This document shows positions 1-6,296 of a stretch of 7,260 nt of DNA, one piece after another (position 1 is the first letter of the stretch; every line of letters starts with the position of its first letter). The stretch is from an uncultured Verrucomicrobiota bacterium (GTDB lineage: Bacteria; Verrucomicrobiota; Verrucomicrobiae; Opitutales; Opitutaceae), in NCBI GenBank assembly GCA_946481225.1, contig CAMLNJ010000146.1:1-7260 (forward strand), given 5' to 3'. The notes under the pieces are model-generated. The model was not told the DNA's origin, made no database searches, and saw only the letters and a list, made by a program, of their open reading frames with translations. The translations under genes were made by a program, and so were the position numbers.

Positions 1-1437
1 GGCGACGGGGGACGGGACCATTTTTTCCCAGCCGGCGTCCTTGGCGCGGATGCGATCGAGCACGTCGCGCGAGAAGATGCCCAGGATCTCGCGGTCGAAG
101 CCGACGATGCACTCGAGGTAGTGGTTCTCCAGGAGGTGCTCGTAGAGGTTGCGCAGGTGCGGCGTGACCTGGACGTTGCGCGCGGTGATGAGCACGTCCT
201 TCGCGAAGGGGGAGGGCGCGGGCGGCGGGAAGGGCGAGGTGGTGGCCGGGTGCCCGGTGGCGAGGTAGCGGTCGTAGGCCGCAGATTGCATCGGGTAGAC
301 GTAGAGGCGCACGCTGTGTCGGAAGAGCCGGCCGAAGTTCTCGAGGATGCCGCCCTCGAGGTGCTCGTAATACTTCTCGTTGAAGATCTCGAGGAGGTTG
401 TTGATCCCCATGGTCACGCCGATCATCTCCTTCGTGTAGCGGCGGAAGTAGGTGGTGAGGCGGTAGTATTCGCTGTAGTTTGAAATCAATACCGTGCAGC
501 CGATGTCCCCGAGCAGGTCGACCCGCGCGAGGAAGTCGGGGGCGTCGAGCACGCCTCCGGCGAGGAGGTTGTTCATCGTGATCTCCATGAGCACGATCAT
601 CTCCTTTCCCTGGACGCCGGGTTCCTGCATGAATTGCGCGGTGGCGCAGTTGAGCATGTCGACGTTGACGTGCGTGACGGGGCGGAAGCTGCCGCGCTCG
701 ACGAGAATGGCCTTCTTGTAGAGCACTTCGGAGGGCTGGAGGACCTCGCCGCCGGGGCCGAACATCACGGCGTTGGTCAGGCCGTGGCGCACGAGGTGGA
801 GCGACATGATGCGGTTGTCGACCCCGGGAAAGGCCGGGCCGGAGAACTTGAGCATGTCGACCTCGATGCGGTCGGAGCCGACGTTGTCGGCGAGGGAGGC
901 GATGAATTTCTCCAAATCGTCGCGCAGGTAGAGGGCGGCGTAGATGAGGTTGGTGCCGACGATGCCGATGGCCTCCTGCTGGCGAAGGTTGTCCTTGTCC
1001 CACATGCGCACGTGGAGGACGACGTCGCTCGGCTCGGAGCCGGGCTCGGATTGGAATCGGATGCCCATCCAGCCGTGGCACTCGTTGTTTCCCTTGTAGG
1101 ACTTGGCGGCGACGGTGTCGGCGAAGACGAAAAACTTGGTGGTGGCGCCGCGTTTTTCGCCGAGGCGGGTGACGAGCAGCTCATACTCGTGGTCGAGCAT
1201 GGTGTGCAGGCGTTCGCGCGAGACGTAGCGAGGGGCCTTGCCGTAGATGGCGTCGCTGAAGGTCATGTCGTAAGCCGACATCGACTTGGCGATGGTGCCG
1301 GCGGCGCCGCCGGCCTGGAAGAACACGCGCGCGACCTCCTGTCCGGCCCCGATCTCGGCGAACGTCCCGTATTTCGTGTCGTCGAGATTGATCGTGAGCG
1401 CCTTGCGGTGGGTGGTGAGGAGGGAGGGCTGGTCCAT
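1..1437 (-). CDS. Conserved protein of unknown function, C-terminus cut by the window edge
   Basis: This frame is open from an ATG at 1437-1435 to the left edge, giving 479 residues with no stop yet. I read it codon by codon. It is a soluble-looking protein with no signal peptide and no clear membrane segment. Highly conserved-looking blocks include YGTFAEIGAGQEVAR (residues 23-37), GTIAKSMSAYDMTFSDAIYG (47-66), ECHGWMGIRFQ (119-129), VDNRIMSLHLVRHGLTNAV (206-224), VERGSFRPVTHVNVDMLNC (246-264), LMEITMNNLLAGG (283-295) and LLEIFNEKYYEHLEGGI (348-364). A Pro-rich stretch (about 397-410) looks like a flexible insertion before the last conserved part. I recognise the family from memory as widespread in Verrucomicrobiota, Bacteroidetes and cyanobacteria, with members labelled inconsistently, for example as TonB-dependent receptor or nucleotide adenylyltransferase. 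Neither label is supported here: there is no signal peptide or beta-barrel pattern, and no HxGH-type nucleotidyltransferase motif. From recalled family length, only a short tail is probably missing. No Shine-Dalgarno sequence precedes the ATG. The gene lies 54 bases after the HPt gene and may be cotranscribed with it, although a small hairpin lies between them. Confidence 0.88.
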   Translation of the reverse strand, partial: MDQPSLLTTHRKALTINLDDTKYGTFAEIGAGQEVARVFFQAGGAAGTIAKSMSAYDMTFSDAIYGKAPRYVSRERLHTMLDHEYELLVTRLGEKRGATTKFFVFADTVAAKSYKGNNECHGWMGIRFQSEPGSEPSDVVLHVRMWDKDNLRQQEAIGIVGTNLIYAALYLRDDLEKFIASLADNVGSDRIEVDMLKFSGPAFPGVDNRIMSLHLVRHGLTNAVMFGPGGEVLQPSEVLYKKAILVERGSFRPVTHVNVDMLNCATAQFMQEPGVQGKEMIVLMEITMNNLLAGGVLDAPDFLARVDLLGDIGCTVLISNYSEYYRLTTYFRRYTKEMIGVTMGINNLLEIFNEKYYEHLEGGILENFGRLFRHSVRLYVYPMQSAAYDRYLATGHPATTSPFPPPAPSPFAKDVLITARNVQVTPHLRNLYEHLLENHYLECIVGFDREILGIFSRDVLDRIRAKDAGWEKMVPSPVA

Positions 1438-1475
1438 GTCGCGTGAACTGAAGCGCGAAGCCGGCCGCGTGCAAA

Positions 1476-1493
1476 GAGCGGACCGTTCCGCTC
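1476..1493 (-). terminator. Small hairpin overlapping the HPt stop codon; weak terminator or attenuator candidate
   Basis: On the minus strand GAGCGGA, a 4-base loop (ACGG) and TCCGCTC form a perfect 7-bp stem followed by TTT. The last two bases of the HPt stop codon (TGA, 1494-1492) sit in the stem. The T-tract is only three bases, so this would be a weak intrinsic terminator, partial attenuator or mRNA-end stabiliser. Its position exactly between the HPt gene and the large downstream gene could make the second gene less expressed than the first. The structure is seen directly; its function is inferred. Confidence 0.35.
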
Positions 1494-1845
1494 AATCGGG
1501 CTTCGTCGAGCCGTCGAGCCAGCGTTCGAGCGCGAGAAGCGTGTCGCGCACGCTCGCGCGGAGCTGTTCCAGTTCCTCTTCCCGGAGGGGACGGGGACTC
1601 CGGCGAAGCTCGGTCTCGAGGGCGTCGCAGAGCCGGGAGAGATCGTCGGTGCCGAGCTCCAGGCCTCCTCCCCGGAGCTTATGCACGATTCTCCGCTGGT
1701 CGTCTTCCGTTCCGGAGGAGCCGATCGCCTCGAGTTGCGCGAAATGTTTCCGGGTCTCCGCCATGAAGAGGCGGACGACGGTGGCGGTCGTTTGAGGGCC
1801 CACCGTCTCCGAAAGCTGATGCAAGGCTCCGGAGTCCAGATGCAT
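1492..1845 (-). CDS. Stand-alone histidine phosphotransfer (HPt) domain protein
   Basis: A 117-residue protein made almost entirely of one HPt domain, the helical-bundle module that passes phosphate between receiver domains in multistep phosphorelays. The signature is HKLRGGGLELG at residues 55-65, with His55 as the expected phosphorylated residue, followed by the typical DLSRLCDALETEL helix (68-80). This matches the usual HxLKGSSxxLGAxxLxxLCxxLE pattern, with Arg for Lys and GGG for GSS. The rest is amphipathic helix rich in Glu, Arg and Leu, with no membrane segment, receiver or kinase domain. I chose the ATG at 1845 because the domain begins right after it; the open frame upstream to 2034 lacks HPt character and runs through the AT-rich intergenic patch. 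No Shine-Dalgarno sequence is obvious. No hybrid kinase or response regulator is in view, so its partners are encoded elsewhere. It is the first gene of a possible two-gene leftward unit. Confidence 0.88.
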   Translation of the reverse strand: MHLDSGALHQLSETVGPQTTATVVRLFMAETRKHFAQLEAIGSSGTEDDQRRIVHKLRGGGLELGTDDLSRLCDALETELRRSPRPLREEELEQLRASVRDTLLALERWLDGSTKPD

Positions 1846-2121
1846 GAGCGAATTTTGACTTATTGCTACGCCGGCCCCGGAGGATGTCCATCCATTAGGT
1901 CGTGTCTTGTAAATAAATTTAGAAATCTCAGTTGTAGGATAAATCAGCGCCGTCCCGCGTGCCTTGCGGGGAGAGCAGGAAACTGCGCTGGGCGGGCATC
2001 GCGAAAGGCGGCATGGGCCTCCGGTCCGCCTCACATCGGTTCATTTTGAAGACAGCGCCTAACCCGCCGCTTTGTCTGGCGAGGCGATCCGCAGGCCGCC
2101 TAGCGTGGCCGGACCTTTTTC
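1846..2121. promoter_or_regulatory. Divergent intergenic region between the HPt gene and sppA
   Basis: This 276-base gap separates diverging genes and should contain both promoters. Its middle (about 1907-1945) is strikingly AT-rich for this genome, which fits a promoter region. For the leftward gene, TGGACA on the minus strand (1890-1885) resembles a -35 box (one mismatch to TTGACA), but the -10 choices near 1868-1860 (TAGCAA or CAATAA) are poor. For sppA I find no convincing -35/-10 pair; TAGGAT at 1935-1940 is the best -10-like hexamer. Short stems can be drawn at 1952-1970 (CCCGC with GCGGG) and around 2010-2030 (AGGCGG with CCGCCT), but they are not distinctive. I recognise no riboswitch or small RNA and no credible small gene. 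Confidence 0.4.
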
Positions 2122-3936
2122 ATGAAAGCCTTTTTCGCCTCGTTCATCGGCACCTTGCTGGCCCTCTTCGCCTTTGCGGTGACCTCGGTCATCCTGGTTT
2201 TCGGCGGCTTCGCCATCCTGGCGTCGATGGGGGAGCAGGCCAAGGTGGCGCGTTTCGACCACGGTTCCTACCTCGTCCTGAATCTGGACGGGGTGAATCT
2301 CACCGACGCCCCGCCCTTGGTGGAGTCGGGCGGCTTGGGGGCTTTGTTCGCGGGCGACACCCCGCGGGTCCTGTCTTTGCGCAAGGCGGTGAACGGGCTG
2401 CGGCACGCGGCGACGGACGACCGCATCCTCGGCGTGTTCGTGACCGGGATGTTCACGCCCGACGGCTATGGCACCGGTTTCGCGGCCTTGGAGGAGCTGC
2501 GCGCGGCGCTGGCCGACGTGCAGGCGGCGGGCAAGCCGGTGAAGGCCTACTTCGACGAGGCCGGCACGCAGGAGCTGTATCTTGCCTCGGTGGCGCGGGA
2601 GATCGTGCTAAATCCCTTCGGCCTCGTGGTGATGCCGGGGCTCGCGAGCGAACCGATGTTCTACGGCGGGGCCTTCGAGAAGTGGGGCGTCGGCGTGCAG
2701 GTGACGCGTTCGGGCAAATACAAGGGCGCGGTGGAGCCCTTCATCCGGCGCGACCTCAGCCCGGAGAATCGCGAGCAGCTGACGGCGCTGCTCGGCGATC
2801 TTTGGACCGTGATCCGCTCGGATATCGCCGAGGGCCGCGGGATGAAGGCGGCGGACTTGCAGGCGCTGGTCGACGCGGAGGGCCTCATCTCGCCCGAGTC
2901 GGCGGAGAAAGCGGGGCTGGTTTCGACGCTCGGTTATCGCGACGAGATGATCGAACGCCTGCGCAACGAGACCGGCGCGGAGGAGGGCGAGCCCTTCAAG
3001 CAGGTGGCCTTGCCGGACTATTTGAAACACGTCTCCGAATCTCACGGGCACGGCGAGGGCAAGGTCGCGGTCGTCTACGCCGAGGGGGAGATCGTCGACG
3101 GCGAGGGCGGGGACGGCGAGATCGGCGGCGCGGCCTACGCGCGCGAGCTGCGTGCCCTTCGCGAGGATGAAACCGTCGCGGCGGTGGTGCTGCGCGTGAA
3201 CAGCCCGGGCGGCTCGGCGAGCGCGTCCGAGGAGATGTTGCGGGAGCTGCGTTTGCTGCGCGAAAGCAAGCCGGTGGTGATCTCGATGGGCAGCTACGCG
3301 GCTTCCGGCGGCTACTGGATCTCGGCCTTCGGCGAGCGCATCTTCACGGAGCCGACGACGGTGACCGGCTCGATCGGCGTGTTCGGGGTGCAGTTCGACA
3401 TCCAGCGACTCGGCGAGACGCTCGGGCTTACCTGGGATCGGGTTCAGACGGGGGAAAAGGCCGGGCTGCTGACCGCGGCGCGTCCGAAGACGCCGGCCGA
3501 GCTCGCGGTTTTTCAACGCCTCGTGGATCGCACCTACGACGAGTTTCTGGCGCGGGTGGCGGAGGGCCGGGGGCTGGAGAAGGACACGGTCCACCAGATC
3601 GCGCAGGGGCGGGTCTGGTCCGGCAGCCAGGCGGTCAGCCTCAAGCTGGCGGACGAGATAGGCGGCCTCGGCGATGCGATCGCGTATGCGGCGAGGCAGG
3701 CCAAGATCGAGGGCGAGCCGGAGATCTACGAATACCCCGGCACGCGCCCGTTGGCGGAGGCCTTGGCGGAGTTGTTTGACGAGCGCACGAGCCCGGAGAC
3801 GCGTCTGGCGCGCTCGGTGCGCGGGCCGCTTGGGGTGGCCGTGCGCGAAGCGGAGGCCCAGGTGAGGCAATTGGGGCGTTTCAACGATCCGCGCGGCGTC
3901 TATGCGCGCCTGCCGCTTGACCTGCGGGTGCGTTAA
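2122..3936 (+). CDS. sppA: Signal peptide peptidase SppA, long (67K) type
   Basis: A 604-residue member of peptidase family S49, close in length to E. coli SppA (618 aa). These membrane-anchored serine/lysine proteases degrade cleaved signal peptides in the cytoplasmic membrane, with the active site on the periplasmic side. An N-terminal transmembrane anchor spans about residues 5-34 after a short Met-Lys start. Two tandem S49 domains follow. The N-terminal one carries RSGKYKGAVEPF (196-207), where Lys201 matches the catalytic Lys209 of E. coli. The C-terminal one carries NSPGGSASASEEM (360-372) and MGSYAASGGYWIS (389-401), where Ser395 matches the nucleophile Ser409. TVTGSIGVFG (413-422) is also typical. 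Both catalytic residues are present, so the enzyme should be active. The ATG at 2122 lies directly before the anchor; no strong Shine-Dalgarno sequence precedes it. The stop codon is 18 bases before sufT, suggesting cotranscription. Confidence 0.96.
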   Translation: MKAFFASFIGTLLALFAFAVTSVILVFGGFAILASMGEQAKVARFDHGSYLVLNLDGVNLTDAPPLVESGGLGALFAGDTPRVLSLRKAVNGLRHAATDDRILGVFVTGMFTPDGYGTGFAALEELRAALADVQAAGKPVKAYFDEAGTQELYLASVAREIVLNPFGLVVMPGLASEPMFYGGAFEKWGVGVQVTRSGKYKGAVEPFIRRDLSPENREQLTALLGDLWTVIRSDIAEGRGMKAADLQALVDAEGLISPESAEKAGLVSTLGYRDEMIERLRNETGAEEGEPFKQVALPDYLKHVSESHGHGEGKVAVVYAEGEIVDGEGGDGEIGGAAYARELRALREDETVAAVVLRVNSPGGSASASEEMLRELRLLRESKPVVISMGSYAASGGYWISAFGERIFTEPTTVTGSIGVFGVQFDIQRLGETLGLTWDRVQTGEKAGLLTAARPKTPAELAVFQRLVDRTYDEFLARVAEGRGLEKDTVHQIAQGRVWSGSQAVSLKLADEIGGLGDAIAYAARQAKIEGEPEIYEYPGTRPLAEALAELFDERTSPETRLARSVRGPLGVAVREAEAQVRQLGRFNDPRGVYARLPLDLRVR

Positions 3937-3954
3937 GGTGGCTTTGAGCGCAAC

Positions 3955-4503
3955 ATGAGCATCACGCGACTTCTCGAGGACGTTCCCGCCACGGTCATTC
4001 CCGCCGGCACCCCGGCCACGCTCCATGCGGGCGAGGGCGTGCATATCGTGCAGACGCTGGGCGGCAACGTGACGGTGCGCACCGACCACGGCCTTTTCCG
4101 GATCGCGCGAGAGCATGCGGAGGCGATCGCCGGGCTGGATCTGGACAAGCTGGATCGCGAGGCGGGCGCGGGCGCGGCGGCGGCGGGCGAGTTCTCCGAA
4201 CGGGCGGTTTGGGACGCGTTGAGGGGCTGCTTTGATCCGGAGATCCCGGTGAACATCGTCGACCTCGGGCTGATCTACGACCTCGACGTCGAGGAACTCG
4301 GAGGGGACGCGCGGAGGGTGGAGGTCAAGATGACGCTGACCGCGCCCGGCTGCGGCATGGGGCCGGTGATCGCCGAGGATGCGCGCCAGCGCGTGGCGGC
4401 GCTCCCCGGCGTGAAGGAGGCCAAGGTGCATATCGTGTGGGATCCGCAGTGGACCCCGCAGATGATCTCCGAGGCGGGGCGCAAGCAGCTCGGCATCGAG
4501 TGA
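3955..4503 (+). CDS. sufT: Fe-S cluster assembly/maturation protein SufT (DUF59/MIP18 family)
   Basis: A 182-residue soluble protein with the long SufT layout. The N-terminal part (about 10-60) contains the typical HIVQTLGGNVTVRTDHGLFRI run (from residue 30). The C-terminal DUF59/MIP18 domain (about 82-165) has DPEIPVNIVDLGLIYD (94-109) and MTLTAPGCGMGP (126-137), whose Cys133 is the conserved cysteine of the family. An Ala/Gly-rich linker (about 68-79) joins the two. The family helps insert or maintain iron-sulfur clusters in target proteins in the cytosol, either within suf operons or alone. Here no sufBCDSU gene is adjacent. The gene follows sppA by 18 bases. AAGGTGG overlaps the sppA stop but is rather far from the ATG; GAG at 3946-3948 is closer. 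Coupled expression with sppA is likely, but no functional link is evident. A palindromic repeat starts 13 bases after its stop codon. Confidence 0.93.
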   Translation: MSITRLLEDVPATVIPAGTPATLHAGEGVHIVQTLGGNVTVRTDHGLFRIAREHAEAIAGLDLDKLDREAGAGAAAAGEFSERAVWDALRGCFDPEIPVNIVDLGLIYDLDVEELGGDARRVEVKMTLTAPGCGMGPVIAEDARQRVAALPGVKEAKVHIVWDPQWTPQMISEAGRKQLGIE

Positions 4504-4516
4504 GGCGGGGTTTTCG

Positions 4517-4601
4517 ACCGCGAATGCACACGAACGGACTCGAATCCGGCGGACGTTCTTTTCGGCGCCGTGATTCGTGTTGATTCGCGTTTATTCGCGG
4601 T
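4517..4601. repeat. Intergenic palindromic element built of 10-base CGAAT units
   Basis: The left arm has CGAA at 4521, 4531 and 4541, exactly 10 bases apart. The right arm has ATTCG at 4573, 4583 and 4593, again exactly 10 apart. The arms are inverted copies: ACCGCGAAT (4517-4525) pairs perfectly with ATTCGCGGT (4593-4601), and across about 30 positions most bases pair in one register. A further GGCG/CGCC pair (4548-4551 with 4566-4569) extends the stem inward after a one-base shift. The loop contains TTCTTTTC. The element fills most of the 116-base gap between sufT and the glycosyltransferase gene and ends before the ribosome binding site of the latter. I recall similar CGCGAAT/CACGAAT arrays between genes in other verrucomicrobial and environmental genomes but know no established name. 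There is no open frame in it. Confidence 0.8.
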
Positions 4602-4609
4602 TGCCCGAT

Positions 4610-4614
4610 AGGGG
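4610..4614 (+). promoter_or_regulatory. Shine-Dalgarno site of the glycosyltransferase gene
   Basis: AGGGG lies five bases before the ATG at 4620. It is the only clear Shine-Dalgarno-like site among the starts in this window and supports that start codon. Confidence 0.6.
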
Positions 4615-4619
4615 TCCGC

Positions 4620-5744
4620 ATGCGCATCGCCCTCGTCACCGAGACTTTTCCGCCGGAGGTCAACAGCGTGGCGATGACGCTGAGCCGTCTCGTGGGCGGG
4701 CTGAGGGCGCGGGGCAATCCGGTGGAGGTCGTCCGCCCGCGGCAAAAGCACGAGGCGGCCCCGGGGCCGGGGGAGGACTTTGTCGTGCCGGGCGTGGCGA
4801 TCCCGTTTTACGCCGCGTTGCGCATCGGGCTGCCGGTGGTGGATCGCCTCGAGGCGCGATGGCGCGAGTGGCGGCCGGATGTCGTGCATGTGGCGACCGA
4901 AGGTCCGCTGGGGCTCGCTTCGCTGGCGGCGGCGGGGCGGCTTCGGCTGCCGGTGACCTCAAGTTTTCACACCAACTTTCACGCCTACGGGGGACATTAC
5001 GGCGTGGCGGCGCTGCGCGACGCGACGCTGGCCTACCTGCGGTGGTTTCATAATCGCACGCGCTGCACGCTGGCGCCGACGCGGCAGATGGTGGCGGAGC
5101 TGGCGGCGGAGCGTTTTCGCGGACTGGGCGTGATGGCGCGCGGGGTGGACACGGCGCTCTTTGATCCGGCGCGGCGCGACGCGGCGTTGCGCGCGAGCTG
5201 GGGAGCGGGGCCGGACGATCCGGTGGCGGTCTATGTCGGGCGGATCGCGGCGGAGAAGAACCTCGGGCTGGCGGTGGAGGCTTTTTTGAAGCTGAGGGAG
5301 CGCGAGCCGCGGCTGCGGTTCGTGCTGGTGGGCGACGGACCTGCGAAGGAGCCGCTCCAGAAGGCGCATCCGGAATTCCACTACGCCGGCATGCGAAGGG
5401 GCGCGGAACTCGCCGCGCATTACGCATCGGGGGATTTGTTTTTGTTTCCGAGCGTGACGGAGACCTTTGGCAACGTGGTCACGGAGGCGTTGGCGAGCGG
5501 GCTGGCGGTGGTCGCCTATGATTACGCGGCGACGCGCGAGCACGTTCGCGACGGACGCAACGGCTTCGCGGCCGCGTTTGGCGACGCGGGGGCCTTTCAC
5601 GCGGCGGCGGCGCGGGCGCTGGCCGAGCGGGGGCGATGGCCGGGGATTCGCGCGGCGGCGCGGACGACGGCGCTGAGCCTGACCTGGGACGCGGTGGTCG
5701 GGCGTTTCGAGGCGGATATCCGGACGGCGGCGGGGCTGGGATGA
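4620..5744 (+). CDS. Glycosyltransferase, GT4 type (GT-B fold)
   Basis: A 374-residue retaining glycosyltransferase with a two-domain GT-B layout. The N-terminal acceptor domain opens with MRIALVTETFPPEVNSVAMT, the glycine-poor start typical of SqdX/MgtA-like enzymes, and continues with PDVVHVATEGPLGL (86-99) and SSFHTNFHAYGGHYG (114-128). The C-terminal donor domain shows YVGRIAAEKN (205-214), whose Arg208 and Lys213 are expected to hold the nucleotide-sugar phosphates, then FVLVGDGP (234-241) and the EX7E motif ETFGNVVTE (Glu281 and Glu289) in the sugar-nucleotide site. No membrane segment is visible; such enzymes act at the cytoplasmic face of the membrane. By resemblance it could transfer mannose or a related sugar to a lipid or glycan, as GDP-mannose-dependent mannosyltransferases and sulfoquinovosyltransferases do, but the donor and acceptor cannot be read from the sequence. 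It lies 116 bases after sufT, so it may be a separate transcription unit, and it converges on the DUF420 gene. Confidence 0.9.
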   Translation: MRIALVTETFPPEVNSVAMTLSRLVGGLRARGNPVEVVRPRQKHEAAPGPGEDFVVPGVAIPFYAALRIGLPVVDRLEARWREWRPDVVHVATEGPLGLASLAAAGRLRLPVTSSFHTNFHAYGGHYGVAALRDATLAYLRWFHNRTRCTLAPTRQMVAELAAERFRGLGVMARGVDTALFDPARRDAALRASWGAGPDDPVAVYVGRIAAEKNLGLAVEAFLKLREREPRLRFVLVGDGPAKEPLQKAHPEFHYAGMRRGAELAAHYASGDLFLFPSVTETFGNVVTEALASGLAVVAYDYAATREHVRDGRNGFAAAFGDAGAFHAAAARALAERGRWPGIRAAARTTALSLTWDAVVGRFEADIRTAAGLG

Positions 5745-5758
5745 ATCTGAATCCGCAG

Positions 5759-5796
5759 GCCCGGCCGCCGGCCGGGCACCCGACCGGCGGTCGGGT
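5759..5796. terminator. Two adjoining perfect hairpins between convergent genes
   Basis: GCCCGGCC (5759-5766), loop GCC, GGCCGGGC (5770-5777) is directly followed by ACCCGACC (5778-5785), loop GGC, GGTCGGGT (5789-5796). Each stem is 8 bp without mismatch, and no base separates the two hairpins. They sit 14 bases after the glycosyltransferase stop and 14 bases after the stop of the opposing DUF420 gene, so they are placed to end transcription from both sides. Neither strand has a T-tract after the stems, so this would be a noncanonical (structure-only or Rho-assisted) bidirectional terminator. The structure is certain; the role is inferred from position. Confidence 0.65.
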
Positions 5797-5810
5797 CTAC
5801 AATGTGGCGT

Positions 5811-6263
5811 TCACTTCGCCGGCCACCACTGGTAGAGGAAGAAGTAGACGAGGACGCCGGTGACGCTGACGTAATACCAGATCGGAAACACGACGCGGGC
5901 CCATTTTTTGTGCCGCTCGTAGTCGCCCTTGATCGCGAGGAGGAAGGTGCGCGGCACGAGGTAGGCGATGCTGATCGCGAGGACCACATGCGTGAGGAGC
6001 ATGACGTAGTAGACGACGCGGATCGCGCCCTCGCCGCCGAACTGGGTGTGGATCGCCTCGCCCGCGCCGGCGTGGGCGCCCTTGAGCGCCTTGTGCGTGA
6101 GGTAGCCAACGAGGAAGATCGCGGAGACGGCGCCGGCGGAGAGCATGCAGGCTCGGTGGGCGTTTTTGTTGCCGGATTTGATGAATATAAAACCCGCGGT
6201 CATGAGCACGGTGGCGAGGGCGTTCAGGCCGGCGTTGAGAGCGGGGATGTCGTTGAGGGTCAT
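5811..6263 (-). CDS. DUF420 family membrane protein, CtaM-like oxidase assembly factor
   Basis: A 150-residue polytopic membrane protein with four predicted helices, at about residues 9-29, 38-60, 80-105 and 122-146. Histidines conserved in the DUF420 pattern lie at or near helix ends: His36 (NKNAHRACM), His57 (GYLTHKALKG), His92 (LLTHVVLA) and His118 (DYERHKKWAR), which are possible heme or metal ligands. Further signature runs are VYYVMLLTHVVLA and VFPIWYYVSVTGVLVYF. DUF420 proteins include CtaM of Staphylococcus and YozB of Bacillus, needed for assembly of heme-copper terminal oxidases. The ctaB gene upstream on the same strand supports that role. The ATG at 6263 lacks a clear Shine-Dalgarno sequence, and a large palindromic repeat begins 33 bases upstream of it. 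The stop codon faces the end of the glycosyltransferase gene. The family call is strong; the exact function is inferred from relatives. Confidence 0.9.
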   Translation of the reverse strand: MTLNDIPALNAGLNALATVLMTAGFIFIKSGNKNAHRACMLSAGAVSAIFLVGYLTHKALKGAHAGAGEAIHTQFGGEGAIRVVYYVMLLTHVVLAISIAYLVPRTFLLAIKGDYERHKKWARVVFPIWYYVSVTGVLVYFFLYQWWPAK

Positions 6264-6296
6264 CTGGCGAAGAATGAACGGGGACAGAATTTTTTA

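Noticed and set aside
634..1446. A 270-residue plus-strand frame opposite the unknown-function gene
   Set aside because: It is an antisense shadow with low-complexity Val, Gly, Glu and Asp composition; the minus-strand frame has clear conserved blocks.
1846..2034. An N-terminal extension of the HPt protein to an ATG at 2034
   Set aside because: The extra 63 residues have no domain character, run through the AT-rich probable promoter patch, and are not needed for the HPt fold.
1946..2121. A riboswitch or structured leader before sppA
   Set aside because: Only short stems with large loops can be drawn, and no conserved riboswitch core that I know is present.
2608..4431. A 607-residue open frame on the minus strand across sppA and sufT
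   Set aside because: It lies antisense to two well-supported genes, is rich in Arg, His, Leu and Ala as expected from GC-rich antisense frames, and shows no recognisable domain.
4517..4601. The CGAAT array as a CRISPR
   Set aside because: Units are far too short, spacing is 10 bases, and the array is mirrored. There are no spacers of CRISPR length and no cas genes.
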